Below are positions 1 through 7,873 of a stretch of 64,000 bases of DNA, piece by piece. The number at the start of each line of letters is the position of its first letter. Position 1 is the stretch's first letter. The notes beneath the pieces are model-generated. The model was given only the letters and a program-made list of their open reading frames with translations, was not told the origin of the DNA and searched no databases. The DNA is from Alphaproteobacteria bacterium (GTDB lineage Bacteria > Myxococcota_A > UBA796 > GCA-2862545): the NCBI GenBank assembly GCA_020632925.1, contig JACKER010000018.1, forward strand, positions 1 through 64,000, given 5' to 3'. A program made the position numbers and the translations under genes.

Positions 1-802
1 CGGCTGCCGCCGCCAGTAGTGGGGTCAGTGGCGTGGCGATCAACCTGCGCCGGTGGCCGGTGACACGTCCGAGCAGCTCGAAGATGTCGGTGTAGGAAGC
101 ATCTTCCCCTCCGAGGAGGTACCGCTCGCCCGAGCGGCCGCGTTCCGCCGCGAGCAGGTGGCCCGCGACGACGTCGGCCACGGCGACGTAGTTGCCCAGC
201 GCACGTCCGTCTCCGGGCAGCAGGCGCCAGCTCCCGGCCATGTAGGCGGCCACGAGGCGGTTCATCGGGGGTTGGGGCCGCAAGGGCGTCGGCCCGTAGA
301 CCCGCGTGGGGTTCACAATCACGACGTCCTGCCCCTCCGCGACAGCCTGTCGCGCCACCTCCTCCGCACCCGCCTTGGTCTCTTCGTACGCGGTGAAGAA
401 CGGCGTGGTGCGCGGATCGCTCTCCCGGACGGGGCCGCCGTGGGCCGGACCCAGCACGGCAGCGGTCGACGTGTGGATCACGCGACGAATACCCGCCCGT
501 CGCGCCGCAGTGAGCACCGCGCGGGTGCCGTCCACGTTCACCCGATGGAAGGCGTTCGGGGCGCTGGACCACGTCGCCGCCAGCGCGGCCAGGTGGAACA
601 CCAGGTCACAGCCCCCCATGGCGTCCGCGAGCCCTCCCGGCTCGTCGAGGGAGCCGGGATGCAGCGCGACGCCCGCTCTCGCCAGCGGACCCGCTCGTCC
701 GGGATCACGACACAACGCACGGACCTCCGCGCCGCGTGCCACCAGCTCCAGACACAGTCCCAGGCCGATGAAGCCGGTCGCGCCCGTCACGTAGACCTTC
801 AT
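1..802 (-). CDS. NAD-dependent epimerase/dehydratase (extended SDR), 3' end outside window
   Basis: Reading leftwards from ATG at 802, the protein starts with a Rossmann nucleotide-binding motif, TGATGFIG, within the first 15 residues. It has the YEETK motif (catalytic YxxxK) near residue 140. Later GDGRALGNYVAVADV resembles the substrate-side segment of NAD-dependent epimerases and 3-beta-HSD-like dehydrogenases. The C-terminus lies beyond base 1, so length and substrate are unknown. The start overlaps the stop of the CPBP gene by four bases (ATGA), which makes it the last visible gene of a leftward operon SDR - CPBP - epimerase. A role in sugar, sterol or lipid head-group modification is possible but not shown. 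Confidence 0.85.
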   Translation of the reverse strand, partial: MKVYVTGATGFIGLGLCLELVARGAEVRALCRDPGRAGPLARAGVALHPGSLDEPGGLADAMGGCDLVFHLAALAATWSSAPNAFHRVNVDGTRAVLTAARRAGIRRVIHTSTAAVLGPAHGGPVRESDPRTTPFFTAYEETKAGAEEVARQAVAEGQDVVIVNPTRVYGPTPLRPQPPMNRLVAAYMAGSWRLLPGDGRALGNYVAVADVVAGHLLAAERGRSGERYLLGGEDASYTDIFELLGRVTGHRRRLIATPLTPLLAAAA

Positions 803-1494
803 GACACGAGCTTCCGGACACGAACCGTGTCGTTGGTGATGGCGGCGATGGCGTGCAGGACGAAGGGCGGCCAGCAGGACCCGCTGTGGAGTGTGGCGGC
901 GCAGCACAGGATGCCGAACGGCACCGAAGCAGCGGTCTCCCGCGCCCCCATCGGTAGGTGAATCGCCGCGTACAGCGCGACGTTGACCGCCGTCGCGAGC
1001 TGCGGTCCGGTGGCCTGGCCCACGCCCATCAGCAAGACTCCGCGGATCGCGAACTCGTACGCCGCGAGGTAGAGCAGCCAGAACCCGCCGTTGGCCATCA
1101 CCAGCCCGAGTGGCCACCGCTCCAGACGAATCTCGGGTCGAACCGGGTCCTCCCCGCCGACCGCCGCAGAGAAGGCGACGCCGACGAGGATCGGGGGACC
1201 GAGCGCCGCGATCCAGGTCAGGTCCGTCGAGGTCGGTATCCACCGCCAGCCATACCGGGTCGGATCACCCGGGAGGGCGACGAGAACCAGCCCCACCGAG
1301 CCAAGCCCGAGCACGACGGCCCCGAGGGTCTTGCGCGCGAACACGAGCGTGGCGGGCGCGGGCCAGGGACCCCGGCTGGCCATGGCCTCGAACCGGGCGC
1401 TGCGACCCGCGAACCACTGGGTGAGGTAGCAGGCGGTGAAGCCCAACAGTGCCACGATCGCGGTGGTGTCGGCCGAGGCCGTCCGGGGCAACAC
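799..1494 (-). CDS. CPBP-family (Abi-like) membrane protease homologue
   Basis: A hydrophobic protein of about 231 residues with several membrane segments. It carries a degenerate form of the CPBP glutamate/arginine motif, YEFAIRGVLL instead of EExxxR. The later histidine motifs are present: AAIHLPMG and FVLHAIAAITND, the latter matching the usual HxxxD/N block. CPBP proteins are intramembrane proteases or scaffolds. Loss of one of the paired glutamates leaves activity uncertain. The start is GTG at 1494, directly after GGAGGC; TTG at 1491 would give better spacing. It lies 27 bases after the SDR gene and overlaps the next gene by four bases, so the three are probably co-transcribed. Confidence 0.7.
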   Translation of the reverse strand: MLPRTASADTTAIVALLGFTACYLTQWFAGRSARFEAMASRGPWPAPATLVFARKTLGAVVLGLGSVGLVLVALPGDPTRYGWRWIPTSTDLTWIAALGPPILVGVAFSAAVGGEDPVRPEIRLERWPLGLVMANGGFWLLYLAAYEFAIRGVLLMGVGQATGPQLATAVNVALYAAIHLPMGARETAASVPFGILCCAATLHSGSCWPPFVLHAIAAITNDTVRVRKLVS

Positions 1495-1521
1495 GCCTCC
1501 GAGGCGGAGTCTACCAGCGAC

Positions 1522-2328
1522 TCAGGCCTTGACGGTCGGATTCTCGATCCGCGCCTGGATCCGGTGGATCAGCCCTGGGAAGTGCCGTGCCAGGAACCAG
1601 GCGAGGCGACCGTGGCCGGTGAACACCAGCTCGCGCTTTCTCCGGTGGATGGCCCGTACCATGGGTCGGGCGGCGTCTTCGGCGGACCACACGAGCCAGG
1701 ACGGACGGCGATCGGGACGGGTGGGGTCGAGGACACCGTCGTTGCCTACCTGGTGCATCTCGCTGGCGACGAACCCGGGGTGCAACGTCGTGCAGCTGAT
1801 CCCCTGAGGGGCGAGCTCCAGGGCGAGCGTATCGCCGAGTGCCTGCACCGCCGCCTTGCTCGCCTGGTAGGGCCCCCCACCGGGGTAGTGGACCATCGCG
1901 GCGACGCTTCCCACCAGCGCGAGCCGGCCCCGCGTCTTCCGGAGGTAGGGAATGGCTTTCGCGGAAGTGACGGCGACCCCGGCGACGTTGACGTCGAGCT
2001 GCCGACGCCACTGGTCCATGGTCAGGACCTCCACGGGTCCAGAGATTCCGATTCCAGCGTTGGCGACCACGACGTCCAGGCGCCCGAACGTGGCTTCGAG
2101 GGAGGCCAGTGCTGAGGCGATGCTGCCTTCGTCGGTGACGTCGCACGGGAGGGCGAGGGCAGTCCCACCTCTTTCGCGGATGGCGCTCACCACCTGGTGC
2201 AGTCGGTCCACCCTGCGGCCCGACACGCCGACCCGCGCGCCCTGGGCGGCGAACTCCAGCGCGAGAGCGCGCCCGATGCCCGACCCTGCGCCCGTGATCC
2301 ACACGACCCTTCCCGCCCAGCGCTTCAT
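1522..2328 (-). CDS. Short-chain dehydrogenase/reductase (SDR)
   Basis: A classical SDR of 268 residues. The cofactor motif TGAGSGIG is at residues 11-18, NAG (VVANAGIG) near 90, the catalytic serine in VGSVAAM, and the YQASK motif follows. The C-terminal segment after residue 200 (WSAEDAARPMVRAIHRRKRELV) resembles SDRs that act on lipids or long-chain ketones, but the substrate cannot be read from sequence. The ATG at 2328 was chosen because the MKRWAGRVVWITGAG N-terminus puts the Rossmann motif at the usual distance. The frame stays open upstream only as GC-rich noise. It appears to be the first gene of the leftward operon. The 128 bases upstream hold no gene. Confidence 0.88.
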   Translation of the reverse strand: MKRWAGRVVWITGAGSGIGRALALEFAAQGARVGVSGRRVDRLHQVVSAIRERGGTALALPCDVTDEGSIASALASLEATFGRLDVVVANAGIGISGPVEVLTMDQWRRQLDVNVAGVAVTSAKAIPYLRKTRGRLALVGSVAAMVHYPGGGPYQASKAAVQALGDTLALELAPQGISCTTLHPGFVASEMHQVGNDGVLDPTRPDRRPSWLVWSAEDAARPMVRAIHRRKRELVFTGHGRLAWFLARHFPGLIHRIQARIENPTVKA

Positions 2329-2456
2329 CGGCCATCCGCCGTGATCGGCGGCCGACCCACCTCCCACGACCCCCAACACGTCATGTCGCCCTCGGTCCAG
2401 GTGTCCCCCCAACAGCATCTCACGGTGCGGGGGCCGGTGCCGGTCCTGGAGGTCGC

Positions 2457-3125
2457 TCACCAAAGGGCGATCTCCGCCTCCACCAGTGGGCCGCCCGTCG
2501 ACGTGGTCGAGGTCCCTCCGTTCGATGCGGTGCGCCCGATCGCCGTGATCACGCCGCTCGAGGTCGAGCTCTCCGGATCGAGCCGCACGAGCACGTCGAG
2601 GGAGGACGTCGCGAGCTCCGTGTGGCCGGCCTCCGCGAGCACCTCCTCGGCGTCGAGCGTGCCGCCGAGGCCGTCGGAGTCGAGCTCGACGTCGAGCGCC
2701 AGCGCCCACCCCGGCGCCAGACGTCCGTCGGTGCCGAACCCACCGTCCACGAGGCCGTCGGCCGTCGCCAGGTGAGCGTCGAGCTCGAGCTCGAGGAACG
2801 GGTCGGTGGCGCACGCCGCGTCGGCGCCCGTGATCGTCACCAGGGTGACGTCGCCACCCGTCGGTGTCACCTCGATGGTCAGCTCGCGCGCGACGACGTC
2901 GAACCACGCTGGCGCGACCGTGACCGGCGTCGGCAGGGCCGCCAGCAGATCCTCGGCCGACCGACCGTCGAGCGCCGGCTCGTCGAACGCCACGACCTCC
3001 CGTCGGACGTCGCACGGATCGTCGGGTGACGTGATCGTCTCCTCACCCAGCTGGATGCCGGGGTTCGACGTCTCCGGAGCGCACGCCGCCAGCGCCAGGC
3101 CCGAGCACACCCACCATCGCGACAT
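2457..3125 (-). CDS. Putative lipoprotein, unknown function
   Basis: Starts at ATG 3125 behind a strong ribosome site (GGAGGAGAG). The N-terminus MSRWWVCSGLALAACAPE is a lipoprotein signal with lipobox LAAC. The mature part (about 205 residues) is acidic and rich in Thr, Ser and beta-forming residues, with two further cysteines (DDPCDV and ADAACATD) that could form a disulfide. No catalytic motif is visible and I do not recognise the family. It is probably an outer-membrane or periplasmic lipoprotein. It is divergent from the HTH regulator across a 122-base gap, so that regulator could control it; this is inference from position only. Confidence 0.65.
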   Translation of the reverse strand: MSRWWVCSGLALAACAPETSNPGIQLGEETITSPDDPCDVRREVVAFDEPALDGRSAEDLLAALPTPVTVAPAWFDVVARELTIEVTPTGGDVTLVTITGADAACATDPFLELELDAHLATADGLVDGGFGTDGRLAPGWALALDVELDSDGLGGTLDAEEVLAEAGHTELATSSLDVLVRLDPESSTSSGVITAIGRTASNGGTSTTSTGGPLVEAEIALW

Positions 3126-3247
3126 CTCTCCTCCAACGTGCCCTGCCACAACATGCCCGCCCCAGCGTCCGCAATCCACGTCGCTCACCCGGAATCGCAC
3201 GGAAATCGTGGCCCGGTGGCGCAGTGTGCTGTGCGATACTGCGGCAC

Positions 3248-4195
3248 ATGTCGGATCTGACGCTCATCGCCGGCCAGTTCCTGCGCGCCGTGCGCGGGCC
3301 TCGGTCCCAGGTCGCGTTCAGCCGCCGCCTCGGGTACCGCACCAACGTGGCCTCGGACTGGGAGAATGGTCGGCGAGCCCCCCGGTCCTCCGAGGTGTTC
3401 CGGGTCCTGGAGCGGGTCGGCGTCGATGTCGCAGCCGGCGTGGCCCGTTTCCACGAGCCGTCGGCCCACGCGCTCGCTGCCGGTACCGCCGCCTGGCTCC
3501 GGGCGCTCCAGGGAAGCACCTCCACGAGCGCGCTCGCGGAGCGCACGGGCTTCTCGCGTCACCAGGTCGGCCGCTGGCTGCGTGGCGACGCCGACCCCCG
3601 TCTGCCCGAGCTGCTGGCCCTGATCGACGCGCTGACGGGGCGCATGCCGGACTGGATCGCGGCGTTCGTGGACGTGGCTCGGGTGCCCGCGGTGGCGGCC
3701 CGGGCCGACGCCCAGCGCCGGGCGGGGCGGCTGTTGTTCGAGCAGCCGTGGAGCCCCGCGATCCTCACGTTCGTCGCGACGGCGGGTGCCAGGGGCGTGT
3801 CGCCGGGAGCGGTGGCGGCCGCCCTTGGATGTCCGACGGACGAGCTGGGTTCGACGGTCGACGCCCTGGTCGAAGCCGGCCTGGTACGACGACACGGCGA
3901 CGCGCTGGTGCTGGTGGCGCCGCTCACCAGCACGGCCCGGGGTTCGGAGGCGGACCGTCGCACCCTGCGCGCCCACTGGACCCGCGTCGCGCTCGCGAGG
4001 ACCGCCGCGCCGGGTCCTGGCGACCTGACCGGGTTCAACGTGTTCGCCGTCTCCGCCGCGGACATGGAACGGATCCGGGAACGGTATCGCTCGTTCTATC
4101 GCGAGATCCGGTCACTCGTCGCCGACTCCGAGCCGCCCGAGGTCGCGGCTCTCCTGTTGGTGCACCTGGTCGACTGGGGAGGCTCAGCCGCCTGA
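3248..4195 (+). CDS. DUF4423/TIGR02147-type regulator with N-terminal HTH
   Basis: A 315-residue protein. The N-terminal half holds an XRE-like helix-turn-helix (FSRRLGYRTNVASDWENGRR, residues about 27-46) and a second similar segment (LAERTGFSRHQVGRWLRGD, about 98-116). The C-terminal half (about 160-315) has a winged-helix-like stretch (GVSPGAVAAALG...LVEAGLVRR) and ends in a helical region (FAVSAADMERIRERYRSFYREI) like the TIGR02147/DUF4423 family seen in Fibrobacter and Myxococcota. ATG 3248 (MSDLTLIAGQF) fits the family better than the upstream in-frame ATG at 3224. The tandem HTH is unusual. DNA targets are unknown; the divergent lipoprotein gene is the obvious local candidate. Confidence 0.7.
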   Translation: MSDLTLIAGQFLRAVRGPRSQVAFSRRLGYRTNVASDWENGRRAPRSSEVFRVLERVGVDVAAGVARFHEPSAHALAAGTAAWLRALQGSTSTSALAERTGFSRHQVGRWLRGDADPRLPELLALIDALTGRMPDWIAAFVDVARVPAVAARADAQRRAGRLLFEQPWSPAILTFVATAGARGVSPGAVAAALGCPTDELGSTVDALVEAGLVRRHGDALVLVAPLTSTARGSEADRRTLRAHWTRVALARTAAPGPGDLTGFNVFAVSAADMERIRERYRSFYREIRSLVADSEPPEVAALLLVHLVDWGGSAA

Positions 4196-4206
4196 ACGGG
4201 GCCCGC

Positions 4207-5673
4207 TCATCGACCGAAGGCCGCGCCCACGCCGCCCGTGACCGTCCAGACGGGCAGGGGTTCCCACGTGCTACCGTCCGCCCGTTGCTGGTCCAACGGC
4301 AGCCCCGCGTTCCCCGCCACCCGGACGCACACGGAGCCGAGCGGGGCCTCGACCCTGGCCCCTGCAGTGGGGTGGTAGGGGAACAGCCAGCCAGCGGTCA
4401 CGACGGCGAAGGGGAGGCCCACGAACACCTGCGTCAACGGACGGAAGCGCGTGCTCGTGTCGCCGGTCAGCGCGACGTGCCAGGGACCCGGCGTCGCCAG
4501 CAGATCGACGCCCGCCCCGGCGCGGAGCAGGCCGACCGCGAGGTGCCCCTCCGCGAAGCCGCCCACCGCTGCTGCGTTCACGGTTGCGACCGCGTGCGGA
4601 GCGTTCGCCGGATCCTGGGCATAGAAGTCACCCGACGACAACCACCCGGCCGCGAGCCCCACCGAGCCTCCCCACGCGAGCCCGCCGCGGCCGGCGGAGG
4701 CATCGGGCGAAGGCTCGGCGGACGGCGCCTGGACGGGTGTGAGGGGCACCTGCCGGACACCGAGCGCGCTCAGGGACAGGACGGTGGGCGCGCCGCCACC
4801 CCCGTCGGGCCGCGCCACCCACACCTCGCCGCCGAGGGCTTCGACCAGGGGGCGGATCTCCGCGGGGATGGGCATCCCGTCGTCGACCGTCGCCAGGAAC
4901 GAGGTCCAGGCCGACTCGGACGGCGACAACGCCACCACGAGGTCGTCGCCCGAGCGCAGGGTCGCGTCGAAGCGCGCGAGGATGTGGCCGTCCTGCTCGA
5001 CCTGCACGAGGTGTCGCCCGGGGGTCACCTTGAGGTTGCCGCTCACGTCGGGCGCGGCCGGTGAGCCGTCCACCCGCAGGCTCGCGCCGCCGGGCAGCTC
5101 GCGCGGGGTGACCGTGGCAGGGAGCGCCTGCGTGACCCGCCCACGCAGCGCGTTGTACGCCACGCGCTGCGGTGCTTCGGCGATCTCGTAGGCCGTCGCC
5201 TCCCGCGAGGGTGCCAGCGCGATCGCGTCGAGCCACGGGCGCTCCAGCGGCTGGCCGTTCACCTCGGACCGCCAGGGCGCGGCAGCCTCGTCCGTGCCCA
5301 GCTGATCGCCGAAGTACCGGTTCGCGGCGAACCCCTGGTAGGCGAGGGCGGCGAAGAGCCTGCCGCGGTCCGCCGGATCGCGCAGCGCCGAGACCGCGGT
5401 GACGGGGCCCTCGAGATCACGCAGGATGAGCAGCTCGCCGTCGAGCTGGGTCTCGTACGTCCGAGCCTGCGCCAGGGCGGCGTCCACCCGCCGAAGCGCC
5501 TCGTCGTCCGCCGCCGTCCAGCGCGTGGCGGCAGCGCGCAGGTCGACGGGGGAGAGCGCTGGACCGGACGCCTTCGCGAGCGCGGCCACCGAGGCTCGCC
5601 AGGCGTCGGTCGGAGGCTCGAGCCACACCACCTCGGCGCCCTGGGCCGCCACCACCAGCAGACTCAGGAACAC
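4207..5673 (-). CDS. Secreted/envelope protein with PEGA-like region
   Basis: About 488 residues starting at GTG 5673 (MFLSLLVVAAQGAEVVWLEPP), which gives a clean signal peptide. GGAGGG lies 13-18 bases upstream, and the start lies inside the end of the kinase gene (10-base overlap). Residues about 190-260 (LPGGASLRVDGSPAAPDVSGNLKVTPGRHLVQVEQDGH) resemble a PEGA-type carbohydrate/surface domain. The C-terminal third is Gly/aromatic-rich beta structure ending GGVGAAFGR, compatible with an outer-membrane barrel. It is co-transcribed after the Ser/Thr kinase, so it may be that kinase's envelope partner or output; this is inference. Confidence 0.6.
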   Translation of the reverse strand: MFLSLLVVAAQGAEVVWLEPPTDAWRASVAALAKASGPALSPVDLRAAATRWTAADDEALRRVDAALAQARTYETQLDGELLILRDLEGPVTAVSALRDPADRGRLFAALAYQGFAANRYFGDQLGTDEAAAPWRSEVNGQPLERPWLDAIALAPSREATAYEIAEAPQRVAYNALRGRVTQALPATVTPRELPGGASLRVDGSPAAPDVSGNLKVTPGRHLVQVEQDGHILARFDATLRSGDDLVVALSPSESAWTSFLATVDDGMPIPAEIRPLVEALGGEVWVARPDGGGGAPTVLSLSALGVRQVPLTPVQAPSAEPSPDASAGRGGLAWGGSVGLAAGWLSSGDFYAQDPANAPHAVATVNAAAVGGFAEGHLAVGLLRAGAGVDLLATPGPWHVALTGDTSTRFRPLTQVFVGLPFAVVTAGWLFPYHPTAGARVEAPLGSVCVRVAGNAGLPLDQQRADGSTWEPLPVWTVTGGVGAAFGR

Positions 5674-7265
5674 CGCAACACCCCACCCTCCACGACGCAC
5701 TGGAAGCCGCGCACGCGGTCGATCACGAGGTCCGTCGCGACCTCCGTGCCGAGCCAGGTCGCCTGGACACGGCAGGTCCCCGCCGGGAAGTTCGTGATGC
5801 GGACCGACGCCGTCCCCTGGGCGCTCACGTCGCCGCACGTCAGGCTCAACGCGGAGGCGTCCTTGAGGGCGATCTGGGCGCGATCGAGCCGCGGCGCGGG
5901 GGCGACGACGCTCGGAGCCACCCGTGGGGCCGGGGCCTTGGGCCGGGCCGCGGGGACGGCCACCTCCGGGCTCGGTGCCGGCTCGGGCATCGCGGCCAGT
6001 GGCTCGGGGGTGGGCTCGGGACCGGGTGCCGCCGGCTCGGGAAGCGGAGCTGGGCTGGCGGGAGCCATCACCGGCACGGCGCGCGGGGGGGCGTCCGCTT
6101 CGGGGACGCCCACGTCCCAGCGGACGACGACGACCACCAGCGCCGCCACCACGGTGAGGAGCACCAGGACGCCCGTCGCCACCAGCGGTGGGCCGCGCTC
6201 GGGGAGAGGCGGCTCCTCCTCGTCGTCGTCGGGCGGGATCACGGTGGCGGCGGCGGGTGGCTGAGAGCTCGCCCCTCCCTCGCTGAGCACGCCACTGGCC
6301 TGGACCGGCAACCGGCCGAGGCGGGCGTCCACGACGGGGACCACCCGCCGCGCGAACTGGCGCAGGGACTCGCCCGGGATCCCGCGGGCCAGCGCATCGA
6401 AGGTGTCGCTCAGGGCGCGTGCGGTCGGTCGTGCGGCAGGATCGGCGTCGAGCGCCGCGCGGAGAGCGTCGATCACGCGGTCGGCATCATCGGTGGACAG
6501 CGACAGACGGGCCCGGACCTCCTCCAGTCCCAGGCGCAGGAACTCGGCGTGCTGGTCGGCGATGGCGGGCGTGCGCCCCAGCGGGCGTCCGAGGACGAGC
6601 TCGGCCACCGTCGCCGCCGCGGCGTAGACGTCCCCGGCCGACGACTCGCCGACCTTGAGGATGCGTTCGGGCGACATGTACCGCTCGGTGCCGATCCACC
6701 CGACGGCGCGCGTGCTGGCCTCTCGCGAATCCAGGGAGAAGCGGGCCACGCCGAAGTCGAGCACCTTCAGGTCGCCATCGGGCGTCAGGCGGACGTTCGA
6801 CGGCTTGATGTCGCGGTGGATCACGCCCAGTGGCCGCCCCGTGCCGTCGTCCGTGGCGTAGGCGGCGTCGAGCGCGTCCAGCACGGCCGCGCCCACCTCC
6901 AGCGCCGCAGGGAGCGGCACGCTCTCGCCCGTCACCTCCAGGGCCTCGAGCACCCGCTCCAGATCCGCGCCCGGCACGTAGTCCATGACGACGGCCCAGC
7001 GGGTGTCGACCTGCACCAGATCGAGCACCGTGACGATGTTCCGGTGCGCCAGGCGACCCAGGATCCGCGCCTCGTCGCGCATCCGCCTGCCCGCGTCGCG
7101 GATGCGTGCCGCGTCCTGGTTGAGGAGCTTGAGCGCGACCTTCCTGCGGAACCCGGACCCCGAGTCCTGCTCCGCCAGGTAGACGTCGCCGAACGCACCC
7201 TGACCCACGAGCTCCAACAGGTGGAACCTACGGCCGGTCGAGGAGCGTTCGGAGGCGCCGGTCAA
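5664..7265 (-). CDS. Membrane-anchored Hanks-type Ser/Thr protein kinase
   Basis: A 533-residue kinase. The glycine loop GQGAFGDVY is at residues 21-29, the ATP lysine at 46 (VALKLL), the catalytic loop HRDIKPSNV at 150-158, DFG at 170-172, and the activation-segment end GTERYMSPE at 192-200. A Pro/acidic linker is followed by one membrane helix (about 361-382), a long Pro/Ala/Glu-rich spacer, and a small C-terminal extracytoplasmic domain (about 470-533) with four cysteines, ending VLRCS. The likely start is TTG 7265, which overlaps the previous gene's stop (TTGA); the frame upstream is shadow coding. The middle gene of lipoprotein - kinase - secreted protein. Kinase activity looks intact; substrates are unknown. 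Confidence 0.88.
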   Translation of the reverse strand: MTGASERSSTGRRFHLLELVGQGAFGDVYLAEQDSGSGFRRKVALKLLNQDAARIRDAGRRMRDEARILGRLAHRNIVTVLDLVQVDTRWAVVMDYVPGADLERVLEALEVTGESVPLPAALEVGAAVLDALDAAYATDDGTGRPLGVIHRDIKPSNVRLTPDGDLKVLDFGVARFSLDSREASTRAVGWIGTERYMSPERILKVGESSAGDVYAAAATVAELVLGRPLGRTPAIADQHAEFLRLGLEEVRARLSLSTDDADRVIDALRAALDADPAARPTARALSDTFDALARGIPGESLRQFARRVVPVVDARLGRLPVQASGVLSEGGASSQPPAAATVIPPDDDEEEPPLPERGPPLVATGVLVLLTVVAALVVVVVRWDVGVPEADAPPRAVPVMAPASPAPLPEPAAPGPEPTPEPLAAMPEPAPSPEVAVPAARPKAPAPRVAPSVVAPAPRLDRAQIALKDASALSLTCGDVSAQGTASVRITNFPAGTCRVQATWLGTEVATDLVIDRVRGFQCVVEGGVLRCS

Positions 7266-7792
7266 GGGCGAGGGCCCCTGGTCCGGGCAGGACTCGTGGT
7301 CCCGCAGGAGCCGTCGTCGTCGATGACGTTGATCTCGACCGAGGCCTCGACGGGCGGGTCGAGGTCGGCGTGGAGGTTGTCGGCCAGGTAGGCGACGAGG
7401 TTCTGTCGGCCGGCGACGAGCCCCGCGTGCGCGTCGTACTCGCCCGGCATGCAGTACGGCTTGGAGGCGGCGCAGTAGCCGGTGCCCGCCTCGATGTTGA
7501 CGCCCAGGCCGCCGTGCCAGTGGCCCTCGCCATCGACGAGCTCGGTGTGCGTCTGGAACGGCACGAGATCGAAGTTCTCCACGACGATGATCAACGGTAC
7601 GTCGAGCGTGCAGTCCGTGACGTGGAACTCCTCGCCGGGCTCCGGGTAGAGAAAGCGCAGGGTGGGAGCCGTGTCCGCCGTGCCCGTGTCCGTCGGTGTG
7701 GAGAGCTGGATCGGAGGCGGCGCGCACGCCCACAGGCCGCACGTCATCCATACGAGGGCGGACCGCAGGCGAGGGTGACGACGTGAGGACAT
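7262..7792 (-). CDS. Putative lipoprotein with DTGTADT linker
   Basis: A 176-residue protein with signal MSSRRHPRLRSALVWMTCGLWACAPPP (lipobox LWAC). A short Thr/Asp linker (STPTDTGTADTAP) leads to a beta-rich domain with GEEFHVTDCTLDVPLIIVVENFDL, a His-containing turn (GEGHWHGGLG), and a pair of cysteines (GYCAASKPYCMPGEYDAHAG). The layout vaguely recalls DUF4399-like Ig-fold domains with conserved histidines, but I cannot assign it. It is the first gene of the kinase operon and its stop overlaps the kinase start. The domain could be a periplasmic ligand binder or partner for the kinase's external domain; this is inference. Confidence 0.6.
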   Translation of the reverse strand: MSSRRHPRLRSALVWMTCGLWACAPPPIQLSTPTDTGTADTAPTLRFLYPEPGEEFHVTDCTLDVPLIIVVENFDLVPFQTHTELVDGEGHWHGGLGVNIEAGTGYCAASKPYCMPGEYDAHAGLVAGRQNLVAYLADNLHADLDPPVEASVEINVIDDDGSCGTTSPARTRGPRP

Positions 7793-7873
7793 GACGGGCT
7801 CCAAGCCAAGGACGGTACCCCAAGCGCAGCGACCGTGCCCGCAACGGACTGGTCCATCCAGGGGGACGATGGC

